Source of the DNA: Legionella cincinnatiensis
GTDB lineage: Bacteria; Pseudomonadota; Gammaproteobacteria; Legionellales; Legionellaceae
NCBI RefSeq assembly: GCF_900452415.1
Contig: NZ_UGNX01000001.1
Span: forward strand, 2,914,001 to 2,978,000
DNA: 64,000 nt
Direction: 5' to 3'
Shown here: positions 38,235 to 48,337 of the stretch, piece after piece
Layout: every line of letters starts with the position of its first letter
Numbering within the stretch: the stretch's first letter is position 1
Notes under the pieces: generated by a model
The model's database searches: none
The model's input: only the letters and a program-made list of their open reading frames with translations
What the model was told of the DNA's origin: nothing
Made by a program: the position numbers and the translations under genes

Positions 38235-39680
38235 TTATCCAAAACTAGATACTGGTCTAACCCAAGGATGCAATTTTGCTAAACTTGTTGGCAACTTGCT
38301 GACGCGGTGCTGTGCTTGAACTTTATTTTGATATTCTCCTAAAGTAAGTACATACCACACACCTTGTGAATTAGTAACACGTCTTAATTTAGCATTTTGG
38401 GCAAGCAATTTATTCGTCTTACGAAAATATTCAATGTGCTTTTTATCATGACTGGCAGTTAATTGGATTGTATAGAGATTAGTAGCTAATTTAGGAGTAG
38501 TTTTTTTGGCTGGGGATTTAGCCAATTTAATTTGTTTTTTTGATGAAACTTTCTTCCGTTTCGCTTCCCCAACATGTTTGGCGGGCATTTGATGTTTTTC
38601 GGCAAGCAGATTGTTTGCAGGTAATTTGGGGATAACAACAACCTTATCTACAATTGCCTTAGTGTCACTGAGCATTTCATCATCTGGATCCTCGAAAGCT
38701 TCCTTTTTGGGTAAGGAAGAGTAAACCAATTGACGAGTAGAAGAATCCTGCCAAGAAGCAATATAACTCTCTAATTTTTCAGGCAATTCGGGTAGCTTCA
38801 TTACAATAGTTTGTATCTCTTCGCTATGAGCAGGAGGAGTAGCTATGCTGTCCTGAGAAGGTAAAAAATGAAACGCCTGAGATAAATAAAATCCCAAAAA
38901 ACCAGCTACAACTATCGTACCTGCAGCAATTCCTGCTGTTTTTACCCTCTTGAACACGTCTTTTTTCTTAGGAGGAGTACATTGATTTACAAACGCTTCC
39001 AAATCATTATTGATTTTTGCTAAATTACCCTTAGTTAATTGATAAAATTGTTGAAATTGAGCATCACTCAGAGGCTTACTAATTAGATGCGATGCCATCG
39101 CACGCTGTAATACATAAGTTCTTGCCTCACTTTCATTTAATGTCCCTAATTCTATAGTATGAATAAAACTATCGCTCAAAGAGGCTCTTAAATGATTGAG
39201 CGATGCAACTATTGAATAATCTGAGAGAAAACATAAATGAAAAAAACTATAATTTTCTTGGCTTTTTATTGCAAACAATATCTCCTCGATTAAATCGTCA
39301 GGCAAATACTGCGCATCATCAATCAACAACAATACATGTGACTTTTGCTCGTTAATTTGTCTTACTATTGAAATTATATCCGTATTTTCATCGGGGTTAA
39401 GCTGTAATTGAGTTGCAATATCTTTTATCAGGTTTTCTTTATGATAAGGAGGTTTAATCACTATGGAAGCTGATTTAATTTGTTGATCCAGATTATTCTG
39501 TAATAAAGTACCAAAGGAGGTTTTACCCCCTTCTTTTTCAGATAATACAGTAACGAGCACATTGTTAAAAAGAATCAAATGATTAATGAAGTCAATTTTT
39601 GCCAGCCAAGATCCAGGTTTAAACAATACTCTTGGTTCGGTTTCAGCCTTTGCTTCAGACTGAATCATTCCCTCTGTCAT
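38235..39680 (-). CDS. damX: DamX-like SPOR-domain protein with ATPase-like domain
   Basis: 481 residues: an AAA/ExeA-like domain (about 30-230, with VTVLSEKEGGKTSFGTLL as P-loop and VLLLIDDAQYLPDD as Walker B), one membrane helix (about 247-266), a Lys/Pro-rich linker and a C-terminal SPOR domain (about 400-481, YTIQLTASHDKKHIEYF, VWYVLTLGEYQ) that binds denuded peptidoglycan at the division septum. The P-loop lacks its first Gly (SEKEGGKT), so ATP use is uncertain. Follows aroB after two bases, the conserved aroKB-damX order. Confidence 0.87.
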   Translation of the reverse strand: MTEGMIQSEAKAETEPRVLFKPGSWLAKIDFINHLILFNNVLVTVLSEKEGGKTSFGTLLQNNLDQQIKSASIVIKPPYHKENLIKDIATQLQLNPDENTDIISIVRQINEQKSHVLLLIDDAQYLPDDLIEEILFAIKSQENYSFFHLCFLSDYSIVASLNHLRASLSDSFIHTIELGTLNESEARTYVLQRAMASHLISKPLSDAQFQQFYQLTKGNLAKINNDLEAFVNQCTPPKKKDVFKRVKTAGIAAGTIVVAGFLGFYLSQAFHFLPSQDSIATPPAHSEEIQTIVMKLPELPEKLESYIASWQDSSTRQLVYSSLPKKEAFEDPDDEMLSDTKAIVDKVVVIPKLPANNLLAEKHQMPAKHVGEAKRKKVSSKKQIKLAKSPAKKTTPKLATNLYTIQLTASHDKKHIEYFRKTNKLLAQNAKLRRVTNSQGVWYVLTLGEYQNKVQAQHRVSKLPTSLAKLHPWVRPVSSFG

Positions 39681-39682
39681 TT

Positions 39683-40786
39683 TTATTCTCCTCCTACAGC
39701 CGTAGCAAGTGCATGATACAAACTATCTTCTGTGATTCTAGCCTCGAGATAACAACTACCAGGACTTTTAATTAAGATAAAGCGTAAGCGATTATTTTTA
39801 ACTTTTTTATCCAATCGCATTAAATCTATAAGTTTTTTTAGATTTATAGTGCTTGGAATTTTATGAGGCAAACCAGCACATGCTAATATTTGCTCAATTT
39901 GCTCTACCAATTGCTCATTGATCAATTTCATTTTATAAGACAAAACCGCCGCGCAATAGATACCTATTGCAACTGCTTCGCCATGCAGCCATTGTTGATA
40001 ATGGGTATACGCCTCTAAAGCATGAGCAAAAGTATGGCCAAGATTGAGTAATGCACGTTGACCTGATTCTTTTTCGTCGTTTTGAACAAATTCAGCTTTA
40101 ATTTTGCAACATGTTGCGATTAATTGAGGTAATTGCGGGTTATCAGCAGTTAATCCCATTTGCAATGCGGCAAATAACTGCTTGTAAAACTCTCCTCCAG
40201 CAAGTAGTCCGTACTTGATCATCTCAGCAATTCCTGCACGAAATTCTCTTTCTGGAAGCGAGCTTAAGGTAGCTAAATCAATAACTACTGCTTGGGGTTG
40301 ATAAAAACTACCAACCATGTTTTTACCTAAAGGATGATTAATTCCAGTTTTTCCACCAATTGACGCATCGATTTGCGCTAATAAAGTAGTCGGTATTTGT
40401 ATAAACTTCACCCCTCGTTGGTAAGTTGAGGCTGCAAATCCTGTTATATCACCCACCACACCCCCGCCTAAAGCGATAAGCGTAGTATCCCTATGATGTT
40501 TGTTTTGTATTAACGCATCATAAATCGCAAATAAACTTTGCTGATTCTTATATTGCTCACCATCTTCTAAAATCACCACATCGCATTGAATTGCAGCAAA
40601 AGCAGCTTGTATTTTTTTTAAATAAAGTGAAGCAATGGTTTGATTCGTAACAATCAAAACCTGTGAAGAAATCACCAATGTTTGCAAAAAATTCAAATTT
40701 TGCAAGCCATTTCGACAAATAATAACAGGGTACTGATGTTCGGTTAAACAAACATCAACCTGCTTATAAACTTCAAAGTTCGCCAT
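39683..40786 (-). CDS. aroB: 3-dehydroquinate synthase
   Basis: Second step of the shikimate pathway. 367 residues. [51 protein letters not shown] with [15 protein letters not shown], and [12 protein letters not shown] with the zinc His residues. Its start overlaps the aroK stop by 14 bases. Confidence 0.96.
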   Translation of the reverse strand: MANFEVYKQVDVCLTEHQYPVIICRNGLQNLNFLQTLVISSQVLIVTNQTIASLYLKKIQAAFAAIQCDVVILEDGEQYKNQQSLFAIYDALIQNKHHRDTTLIALGGGVVGDITGFAASTYQRGVKFIQIPTTLLAQIDASIGGKTGINHPLGKNMVGSFYQPQAVVIDLATLSSLPEREFRAGIAEMIKYGLLAGGEFYKQLFAALQMGLTADNPQLPQLIATCCKIKAEFVQNDEKESGQRALLNLGHTFAHALEAYTHYQQWLHGEAVAIGIYCAAVLSYKMKLINEQLVEQIEQILACAGLPHKIPSTINLKKLIDLMRLDKKVKNNRLRFILIKSPGSCYLEARITEDSLYHALATAVGGE

Positions 40787-41300
40787 AAATATATTTTATT
40801 ATATTATTTGCAACTGCTTTAACCGTTAACTTATCAGTTTCAAAACTGACATCAGCTAACTCATTGTAAAAAGGCTCTCGCTCATCTCTTAATGATTCTA
40901 ATCTTCCTTCAAGATCATTTGTTTGCAGTAAAGGACGCTTAGTATCTCGCTTAGTTCTTTCAAACTGTTGCTGTAACGAAGTCTTAAGATAGATTACGGT
41001 TCCACGCCCTGCTAGGGCATTTCTGTTTTCAGGAGTGATTACCACACCACCGCCAGTTGCTAAAACAATGTTGGTTTTTTGAGTTAACTCATCAATAACT
41101 TTTTGTTCACGACGCCTGAAACCTTCCTCACCTTCAATATCAAAAATCCATGATATATCAGCACCAGCACGTTCCTCTATAACTTCATCCGAATCAAAAA
41201 ATTCTAACTTGAGCTCCTTTGCCAAAGCACGACCTATTGTGCTTTTACCAGCACCCATAGGCCCGATGAGAAAAATATTTCGTACTTTAACTATGCTCAT
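40773..41300 (-). CDS. aroK: shikimate kinase
   Basis: Phosphorylates shikimate. 175 residues. P-loop [17 protein letters not shown], shikimate-binding [40 protein letters not shown] and the LID region RDTKRPLL. Probably the first gene of aroK-aroB-damX; about 325 bases separate it from pilQ. Confidence 0.96.
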   Translation of the reverse strand: MSIVKVRNIFLIGPMGAGKSTIGRALAKELKLEFFDSDEVIEERAGADISWIFDIEGEEGFRRREQKVIDELTQKTNIVLATGGGVVITPENRNALAGRGTVIYLKTSLQQQFERTKRDTKRPLLQTNDLEGRLESLRDEREPFYNELADVSFETDKLTVKAVANNIIKYIYGEL

Positions 41301-41625
41301 TTTTTATTACATACCTCTTTAAACTATAAAGTCATTAATTCACAGATTGGATTCTAAATAACCCTCTTTGGCATCAATACAGAGATATCATTATTGCCAA
41401 AAAACAGGAGGTTATTGACACTCAATCCTAATTGTACCTCTCGTAGTAAAAATTCTCGAACAGTATTCTACAACAAATGGACATATTTTATAACCATTTA
41501 CTTTTAATCATTTACTATTATATCACCTTCTTAAAAAACATAAGCCTATGTCATCAATTAAATAGTATTTTCTTTAATTATAAATCGAAGCCACAACTTA
41601 ATCTCTAAATTGAGAGTGCACTCCC
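41301..41625. other. pilQ-aroK spacer
   Basis: 325 AT-rich bases between pilQ and aroK, both on the minus strand. It should hold the aroK promoter and the end of the pil transcript. I see no strong terminator hairpin, RNA gene or small gene. Confidence 0.5.
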
Positions 41626-43713
41626 TTATTTTTCATCAAAACGTAGTAGATTTCGACCTTCAATTGTAGTGATAGATAATGAATTAGCTATTATTTTAGG
41701 AGTAATAAAAATAAGTAGCTCATCATTTTTAATGCCAATTTGTGTATTTTTAAATAAATTTCCTACTACCGGTAATTGGCCCAAAAAAGGCACTCGAGTA
41801 ATCGTCTTGCTCTTATCTTGTTGATAAATCCCTCCCAATACAATAGTTTTTCCATTGCTCACTAAAACATTTGTCTGAATTTCTTTAGTTGCAATTGCTG
41901 GAACTCCATTATAAGTCTGATTAGGTAATGCAATATCTTGATTAATCTTTAAATCCATAAGGATTTTATTATCAGGAGTAATTTGTGGAATTACTTTTAA
42001 ACTCAATACCGCTTTTTTAAATGATACTGCAGTTGCCCCACTAGAAGTTGATTGCTGATAAGGGATTTCCTGGCCCGAGTCAATTAATGCGGGCTGCTGG
42101 TTTGCTGTAATCAACCTTGGACTGGAAATTAGCTCTGCAAGACCTTCACTTTCTAAAGCAGAAAGCTCCAAATCAAGTAAAATATTATCACCAAGCTGAG
42201 CTAAAGCAATACCTACTGTAATCGGATTTGCCTTTGTCAAAGGCGCTGCTATCAAATCCAAATTTAATCTATCTGTAAAAGGTGTAACATTTGCAGGAGC
42301 AGCTCCTTGCGCTAATTGATTTGCTCCAGCTAAAGTACCACTTAAATGTTGAGGCTTAGAAACACCCCAACGAATACCTAGATCTTGAGCAAAATCTTTA
42401 GTCACCTCCACGATACGAGCTTCAATCAGCACTTGTTTTACAGGAACATCTAATTGTTTAATTAATTTTCTGATCTCATCTACTCTACTGCCATTATCTT
42501 GAAGCCATATCGTATTAGTACGTGTATCGATACTGACTCTACCCTTATCCGATAAAAGTGAGTTTTGCCTGTCTTTAATTAAGATCGCGAGATCAGCAGC
42601 TTTGGCATAATTAATTTGTATTAGTTCAGAACGTACTGGTTCGAGTCTTTGGATTTTATGTTGACTTTTAAGTTGCTGCTCCTCCATGTCATTAAACGAT
42701 TTTTGCGTGTCGATCACCATCACGTTTCCATTTTGATGCTTTGCCAAGCCTTGTGTTTTTAAAATAATATCTAATGCTTGATCCCAGGGAATATTATTTA
42801 ATCGTAAAGTGATATTACCTTGAACTCTGTCACTTGCAACAATATTTATCCCTGTGAAATCAGCAAGTAACTGTAATACCGATCGTATGCTGATATTTTG
42901 AAAATTTAAAGAAATCCGTTTTCCAGAAAATATCTGTTTCTTAAGTTTTTCCTGTTCTATTTCTTCTTGGGTCAACGGAAATACATCAACCATGAATTGC
43001 TTGTTAACCTGATATATATTGTGACCAAAATATCGTTCACCCAATAACGTCATACGCGCATTTTTACCTTCCTGTTGCAGGGTAATCAGATTCACCGGAC
43101 TGTGAAAATCAGAAACATCAAAGCGTTTCCTTAAGTTCTGTGGCACTTTAGTATTTAAAAATTTAACTCTAATTTCTTTGTCATGTTCTTCTACATCAAT
43201 TGGAATACTGGTACTTGAAACATCAACTACGGTACGTCCACCCTGGCGCTCAGCTCTTCGAAAATCAAAATGGATAATTTCGTAGCTTGTAGCCAAAACC
43301 TCTTTAGGAGCTTGAAATACTTCCTTGCTCTTTCCATTTAAAACAATCGTATAAACTTTGCCTGAGACCGAGCCTAAATAAGGCACGGCGTAATTTAAAT
43401 CCAAAACAGCTCGAACACGAGCGCCAACAGTTACAAGGGTATAATTATTCAGAGAACCTAATTTAATTTTCTTGATTTTCTGCTTCGTAGGTAACTGTAA
43501 GTGAGCATCAACAAAATCTACAACAATACGTGCCGGATTTTCGGTTACAAAACACCCTGGTTGTTGTTTAATCGGATGAGCAAATATAAAATCCATACGC
43601 AACTTCTCCTTCGGTAAAGGAATCACCTTTACGGATATCAAAGAATTATTCTGGGCAAAAGCCATCCCTAAGCTCATTCCTATAAAAATTAAAAAAACAA
43701 CTATTCTTCGCAC
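41626..43713 (-). CDS. pilQ: type IV pilus secretin PilQ
   Basis: Outer-membrane pore for type IV pili. 695 residues: signal peptide (FLIFIGMSLGMAFA), two N-terminal AMIN-like regions (about 25-240), a secretin N0/STN domain (ISLNFQNISIRSVLQLLADF, about 265-330), N1 domain (ELIQINYAKAADLAILI), and the C-terminal secretin barrel with LISSPRLITANQQPALI, VLGGIYQQ and VPFLGQLPVVGNLFKN. Last gene of pilMNOPQ, eight bases after pilP. Confidence 0.95.
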   Translation of the reverse strand: MRRIVVFLIFIGMSLGMAFAQNNSLISVKVIPLPKEKLRMDFIFAHPIKQQPGCFVTENPARIVVDFVDAHLQLPTKQKIKKIKLGSLNNYTLVTVGARVRAVLDLNYAVPYLGSVSGKVYTIVLNGKSKEVFQAPKEVLATSYEIIHFDFRRAERQGGRTVVDVSSTSIPIDVEEHDKEIRVKFLNTKVPQNLRKRFDVSDFHSPVNLITLQQEGKNARMTLLGERYFGHNIYQVNKQFMVDVFPLTQEEIEQEKLKKQIFSGKRISLNFQNISIRSVLQLLADFTGINIVASDRVQGNITLRLNNIPWDQALDIILKTQGLAKHQNGNVMVIDTQKSFNDMEEQQLKSQHKIQRLEPVRSELIQINYAKAADLAILIKDRQNSLLSDKGRVSIDTRTNTIWLQDNGSRVDEIRKLIKQLDVPVKQVLIEARIVEVTKDFAQDLGIRWGVSKPQHLSGTLAGANQLAQGAAPANVTPFTDRLNLDLIAAPLTKANPITVGIALAQLGDNILLDLELSALESEGLAELISSPRLITANQQPALIDSGQEIPYQQSTSSGATAVSFKKAVLSLKVIPQITPDNKILMDLKINQDIALPNQTYNGVPAIATKEIQTNVLVSNGKTIVLGGIYQQDKSKTITRVPFLGQLPVVGNLFKNTQIGIKNDELLIFITPKIIANSLSITTIEGRNLLRFDEK

Positions 43714-43721
43714 TTATGCTC

Positions 43722-44228
43722 CTACTTCCCAGTATATAACTTAATTTTAGTTCTATGTTTTTTCCATTTTCCTGAACTTTGAGTTGTTTCAATTAACTCT
43801 ATTGAATCATTCTTTATGGACACAATACGACCATAATTGTGTCCCATATAATCTCCGATTTGCACTGGAGTTATTCCCTGGTTAGGTAGCTCAATTAAGG
43901 CCCATACTTCATTATCTTGTTGCAAAGTACCTACAAATTTTAATGCATCAAGAGGAAAAGCCTCCAAAGGGTGCTTCGGCCTATTTTTATCAGGCGCATT
44001 TACATCAACCTCTTTTTTTTGAGAAATAGGCCTAAATGGGCTACGCCTGTTCCCATTATGTGGAAATTTAAAAGAAGGCAAAGGGGTAAATGAAGGAAGC
44101 GGTTCAATTTCTCGTGTTTTCTTGTGTTTTACCTCATTAATATAGTTCGCTAAATCCCCATTATCATCGGTGCAACCAACCAATAATAAAGATATGAAAC
44201 AGACACAACAAATTCCTTTGTTCATCAT
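43722..44228 (-). CDS. pilP: pilus assembly lipoprotein PilP
   Basis: 168 residues. Lipobox LLLVGC at about 16-21 predicts a lipidated Cys. A Pro-rich linker (PLPSFTPLPSFKFPH) precedes the compact C-terminal domain (DALKFVGTLQQDNEVWALI, GDYMGHNYGRI) that binds PilQ. The first ATG overlaps the pilO stop by one base; the next Met one codon later is equally possible. Confidence 0.92.
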   Translation of the reverse strand: MMNKGICCVCFISLLLVGCTDDNGDLANYINEVKHKKTREIEPLPSFTPLPSFKFPHNGNRRSPFRPISQKKEVDVNAPDKNRPKHPLEAFPLDALKFVGTLQQDNEVWALIELPNQGITPVQIGDYMGHNYGRIVSIKNDSIELIETTQSSGKWKKHRTKIKLYTGK

Positions 44229-44824
44229 TACACGCGATATCGATATATTTTAGCGGTAATATTCATCACCAATTCATCCTCTGAAATAACTTTATGATCT
44301 TTGGAAGATACTCCTTCAATACTAAAGTCATGTAAGGTAACAATCCTTCTCATTTCAGCAACTCGACTTACAAACATTACTAATTGAAAATAAGTCCCTG
44401 TCACTGAAATTTTTATAGGTAATTCTATATAAAAATCATGAATTACCTCTGGCTGAGGGGCAAATAACTCAAACCTTAAACCTGATGCAACTCCGGTTTT
44501 AGAAATTTCTTCAAGTAAACCAGGCATTTCATTTTTTTCAGGGAGCTGCGTAAGCATCAATGCAAAACGGTTAGCCAAAGTCTTTAATTGAGTACGATAA
44601 ACAGGTAAATTATACAAGTGGTGTTGTTTGTTTTCAAAATCTGCTTTTAAAGTTGTTTCTTGCTGTTTTAGCGTATCAAACTGCGTAAAATTATCTTGAA
44701 TAATGAGCCAATATCCCAATGCAATAATTAAAAAACTTGTGCCTAAAAAAATTCCAATTTTTACTACTAGCGGCCATTTTCCTACATTTTCCAAGGTTAA
44801 TTCACTGAGATTAATGGAATTCAT
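44228..44824 (-). CDS. pilO: pilus alignment protein PilO
   Basis: 198 residues: one membrane helix (about 20-44, IGIFLGTSFLIIALGYWLII), a coiled coil (about 50-90) and a ferredoxin-like periplasmic domain (LEEISKTGVASGLRFELFAP, VTGTYFQLVMFVSRVAEM). Dimerises with PilN. Overlaps pilN by four bases (ATGA). Confidence 0.93.
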   Translation of the reverse strand: MNSINLSELTLENVGKWPLVVKIGIFLGTSFLIIALGYWLIIQDNFTQFDTLKQQETTLKADFENKQHHLYNLPVYRTQLKTLANRFALMLTQLPEKNEMPGLLEEISKTGVASGLRFELFAPQPEVIHDFYIELPIKISVTGTYFQLVMFVSRVAEMRRIVTLHDFSIEGVSSKDHKVISEDELVMNITAKIYRYRV

Positions 44825-45384
44825 CGTATAATTCCAAGCCGAAATTGAGGTGCAAGCACAAAATTTAACTTAAATTCATTATTGGCAGACTCGTGCCTGT
44901 TTTCCTTCTTAATTTCACTCAGAACAGGAGAATGAATCCATTCATTATTCTCTATATTTTTCATTAAAATTGAAACGTAGGTATTCGATTCAGTATAACC
45001 AGTGACAGAAAGAATATCATTTTTTCCTTCTATCTTTGTGAGATAAATTCCGGAAGGCATTACGTTAATTAATTCATCAAATACATGAACCATTACTGTT
45101 CGAATTGATTGTAAATGTTGAACTATAAACATTCTAGAAATGAATATTTCTCGAGTTTTTTTCAAATTTTTAATTTTGTTTAATTGGTTAGTCATAGCTG
45201 TTATTTCATCTTGCAACATCTGATTGCGAACAAGTTGATTACTCACTAAATTAGAGGCATAAGCATTAATTAAAAACACAATTACTACTGAAAGCGCTAT
45301 AATTATGAAAAATAAAACCAGGAACCGCTTTTTTTCTCGCTCTCGCTTTTGTTCACGCCAAGGAAGAAGATTAATTTGAGCCAT
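44821..45384 (-). CDS. pilN: pilus alignment protein PilN
   Basis: 187 residues. Begins MAQINLLPWREQ, the conserved cytoplasmic peptide that docks on PilM, then a membrane helix (about 22-44), a coiled coil and a periplasmic domain (VFDELINVMPSGIYLTKIEG, VTGYTESNTYVS). Four bases separate it from pilM. Confidence 0.95.
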   Translation of the reverse strand: MAQINLLPWREQKREREKKRFLVLFFIIIALSVVIVFLINAYASNLVSNQLVRNQMLQDEITAMTNQLNKIKNLKKTREIFISRMFIVQHLQSIRTVMVHVFDELINVMPSGIYLTKIEGKNDILSVTGYTESNTYVSILMKNIENNEWIHSPVLSEIKKENRHESANNEFKLNFVLAPQFRLGIIR

Positions 45385-45388
45385 AGAG

Positions 45389-46483
45389 TCACTCTATATT
45401 TCTTAATGCTAGACCACAAGCAACCATAAGTGCAGGTGCATCATTATTTATAGCATCCAAATGTATCTTTTTGCTTGGGATCATATATGAAAGTGGATTA
45501 GCAATAGTGGCTGTTTTTCCTAATTGGTCTTTAACTAAACCAACTAAGCCTGGTAATCTAGCTAATCCTCCCGCCAATAGAATATGATCAACATCTCCTG
45601 CTTGGTTTGTAGAATAAAAAAACTGCAATGTTCTCTTAATCTGTAACAAGATATTTTCTTTAAAAGGGTCTAAAACTTCTGTTTCATAATTAGAAGGTAA
45701 TTCGTTTTTATTCCTGGCAATCATTACCTCTTCTAAAGTCATTTTATAGCGTTCAGCAATCGATCCAATTAATTGCTTCTCGCCAAATTTTTCTTCTCGG
45801 GAGTAAACTAATTTCATTCTATGCAATACGAATAAATGGGTATAACATGTTCCAATATCAACAATAGCAATTGTTTTATCTTTACCAAGTATGGGTAAAG
45901 ATAAAACAATTCGTTGTGCTGCTCGCTCCACTGCATAAGATTCAACATCTACTACCACAATATCTAAACCCGCAGCTGCAGCTACGCCAACACGTTGGCT
46001 GACATTTTCCGCTCGCGAAGCAACAATAAGTACATCAAGTAGATGTGGATTTTTCCGAGAATGCCCTAAAACTTCGAAATCAAGATTAATTTCCTCAATT
46101 GGATAAGGAATATATTTATCAGCCTCAGCAACGATCAGCTCCTCCATCTCCTCCTCATTTAAGTCTTCGTTAATTTGCACTACTTTACTGATGATTGCCG
46201 CATCTGGCACAGCCAAAGCGGCTTGCTTACATGGAGTATGCAAACGGCCAACTATTTTTTTAATGCATTGGGAAACTGCATCAAGATCCTTAATAACATT
46301 CCCATCCATTGCATTGGGTGGCAATATTGCATGGCCATAGCTCTCAATAACAAGCTCACCAGTCTTACTTGAGATTTCTAATATTTTGACTGCTGTGGAT
46401 GTTATGTCTATTCCGAGAATTGAACGATGCTGAGGTTGTAATAATTGAAGTATGTTCTTTATTCCTTTGAATCTTCCATGCAT
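45389..46483 (-). CDS. pilM: pilus assembly actin-like ATPase PilM
   Basis: FtsA/actin-like cytoplasmic protein of the inner pilus complex. 364 residues from the ATG at 46483 (MHGRFKGIKN), which has AAGGA nine bases upstream; the frame continues eight codons to 46507. Motifs: LGIDITSTAVKILEIS (phosphate 1), VDVESYAVERAAQR, AIVDIGTCYTHLFV (phosphate 2) and HILLAGGLARLPGL (adenosine loop). First gene of the operon. An accessory coiled-coil gene, not mrcA, is its divergent neighbour. Confidence 0.95.
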   Translation of the reverse strand: MHGRFKGIKNILQLLQPQHRSILGIDITSTAVKILEISSKTGELVIESYGHAILPPNAMDGNVIKDLDAVSQCIKKIVGRLHTPCKQAALAVPDAAIISKVVQINEDLNEEEMEELIVAEADKYIPYPIEEINLDFEVLGHSRKNPHLLDVLIVASRAENVSQRVGVAAAAGLDIVVVDVESYAVERAAQRIVLSLPILGKDKTIAIVDIGTCYTHLFVLHRMKLVYSREEKFGEKQLIGSIAERYKMTLEEVMIARNKNELPSNYETEVLDPFKENILLQIKRTLQFFYSTNQAGDVDHILLAGGLARLPGLVGLVKDQLGKTATIANPLSYMIPSKKIHLDAINNDAPALMVACGLALRNIE

Positions 46484-46689
46484 TGAGGTATTCCTTGTAG
46501 CGTACATGCAAATTTTAACGTAACCTATTAAAAAATTACACTATTTTTTACTCCTTTAAGTTATTGCAAATAATTATCAATTATCATTTTTACTTCGATA
46601 ACCAACTTGCGCTTCATCAAAACATTTAATATAGTGAAAAACCAACTTGCAAGGGGATTTTACATTTATGCTTTAACAAGGAGATTCGC

Positions 46690-48126
46690 ATGACTAAATT
46701 AGAGGATTTAATCAATTCTTTGGCATCCATCATTGTACGCTATCACGACACTCAAAAAGATGTTACTAAATTAATCGTCGAAAGCGATCAAACGCTACTC
46801 AGAAAAAAATCTCGTAGATATGCGATTGATATCATGCAAAATACGGAAGTCAAGTTTGACCAAAGACTTGGAAGATTAATCGATGCATGTACCAAAAAAT
46901 ATCCTGATCGTAAGCCCTTTCTTACATTCATATTAAAAGAAACTATTTTTCTAAAAGAACAACTTGATAGAAAAGTTCCATTTACTTCTGAAGAACTAGA
47001 AAAATTGAAGCAACAAATAAGTCAGCTTTTTATTGATAGTCGACAGCTATTAAAAATTTATAAAAATACCTCATACAAAGTAACCTACAGCAGCCTGGAC
47101 GACAAAACCTTAGCCTATGATGATTTAAATGGTTTAATCAACGATGCTTATTATGGTAACCATTTTTGTAATTCAGGAGATATACTTCTTGACGAAGTTC
47201 TAGGTAGATTTCACATAACCATAGACTATACTGATGACGAAATTAAAGAGATCGCAGCAGCTCTGTGTCTTGAACATCAGAATGCCCTACTCGTTGCAGA
47301 ACTTAAAAATCAAAAATTTGAATTAGAGTCTCAACAATCCACTTTGGTGTTACAAAAATCTGAGTTAGAAAGCCAGAAGTCTACATTAGAACTGCAAGTA
47401 TCCCAATTAGAAAGCGATAAATCGATATTATCACGTCAAAAATTGGAACTAGAGGAACAACAATCCACCTTAAAGCTGCAAATATCTGAATTAGAGAATG
47501 AGAAATCTACTTTAATGGATAAAAATACTGAATTAGAGGAACAAAAATCTACATCAGAGCTACAAATATCTCAGTTAGAAGACGATAAATCGATATTAAC
47601 TCACCAAAAATCTGAGTTAGAGGCGCAAAAATCTACATTAAAGCTTCAAGTATCTCGGTTAGAAAAAGATAAATCTACCCTCACTCACCAAAAATCTGAG
47701 TTAGAGGTACAAAAATCTACATTAAAACTTCAAGTTTCTCAGTTAGAAGAGGAGAAATCTACTTTAACACACCAAAAATCAAGCTTAGAATCAGATAAAT
47801 CCTCACTAACACTTCAAAAATTAAAGCTTATGGAAACCAATAAAACACAGGAAAAAACTATTGAGGAATTGCATCGTGATTTGAAAAATGCTCAAGCAGA
47901 ACTAGAAAAAACCCAATTAGAGTTTGAGAGCTTCAAAAAACAAAAAGCTGAAGAAGTACCGTTTACAAAACGCCCCTTCCCTTCTCTATATAGTGGTTTA
48001 GCTCCATTCTATTTACTCAACCAGCAAAAGGGAAAAGGAACATTTTTCCAATCGAAACTCTCTTCTGAAGAAGACATAGATATCGTTGAGGACAATACTA
48101 ATACTTCACGGCCAAACGTCGATTAA
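46690..48126 (+). CDS. long coiled-coil protein, candidate effector
   Basis: 478 residues. Residues 1-210 form a helical, charged domain I do not recognise. Residues about 210-400 are a continuous coiled coil in 28-residue units of four heptads (pattern QKSELEAQKSTLKLQVSQLE then xDKSTLTH). The tail is Pro/Phe-rich (VPFTKRPFPSLYSGLAPFYL) and ends acidic (SSEEDIDIVEDN), like Dot/Icm C-terminal signals. AAGGAG lies seven bases before the ATG. No membrane segment. It lies between pilM and mrcA, which are usually divergent neighbours, so it is an inserted gene. A structural or host-tethering role is inference. Confidence 0.75.
   Translation: MTKLEDLINSLASIIVRYHDTQKDVTKLIVESDQTLLRKKSRRYAIDIMQNTEVKFDQRLGRLIDACTKKYPDRKPFLTFILKETIFLKEQLDRKVPFTSEELEKLKQQISQLFIDSRQLLKIYKNTSYKVTYSSLDDKTLAYDDLNGLINDAYYGNHFCNSGDILLDEVLGRFHITIDYTDDEIKEIAAALCLEHQNALLVAELKNQKFELESQQSTLVLQKSELESQKSTLELQVSQLESDKSILSRQKLELEEQQSTLKLQISELENEKSTLMDKNTELEEQKSTSELQISQLEDDKSILTHQKSELEAQKSTLKLQVSRLEKDKSTLTHQKSELEVQKSTLKLQVSQLEEEKSTLTHQKSSLESDKSSLTLQKLKLMETNKTQEKTIEELHRDLKNAQAELEKTQLEFESFKKQKAEEVPFTKRPFPSLYSGLAPFYLLNQQKGKGTFFQSKLSSEEDIDIVEDNTNTSRPNVD
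47353..47772 (+). repeat. 84-bp coding tandem repeat, five units
   Basis: Five consecutive 84-base units, each encoding 28 residues beginning QKSELE or a variant, with a sixth partial unit from 47773. The period is exact: the CAA codon starting units recurs at 47353 and 47773 with no drift. Units 4 and 5 are the most alike, suggesting recent expansion there. Confidence 0.85.
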
Positions 48127-48195
48127 ATAAAGATTAGACATTAGATCCGCATCTTTTGCGTGTTTGCTGTATTGAAAGTGTTTTTATGGCGCTTC

Positions 48196-48231
48196 GTTTC
48201 ATTGAATTTTTAAAAGAAAATTCAATGAAAC
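48196..48231. terminator. perfect 15-bp hairpin after the coiled-coil gene
   Basis: GTTTCATTGAATTTT and AAAATTCAATGAAAC pair without mismatch around the loop TAAAAG. It lies about 70 bases after the coiled-coil stop and before the mrcA promoter. The T-run is inside the stem rather than after it. Confidence 0.5.
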
Positions 48232-48298
48232 AGTTAAAATCAGTATAAAATTCCTTCTCTTTTTTGCACAAAACTCGCAATCTTACTGAGAATCACTG

Positions 48299-48304
48299 TA
48301 TAAT
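48299..48304 (+). promoter_or_regulatory. -10 box of the mrcA promoter
   Basis: Perfect TATAAT preceded by CTG, 33 bases before the mrcA ATG. No good -35 at the usual spacing. Confidence 0.45.
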
Positions 48305-48337
48305 ACCCGCCAAATTTCATTTAAACCATATAACTCT

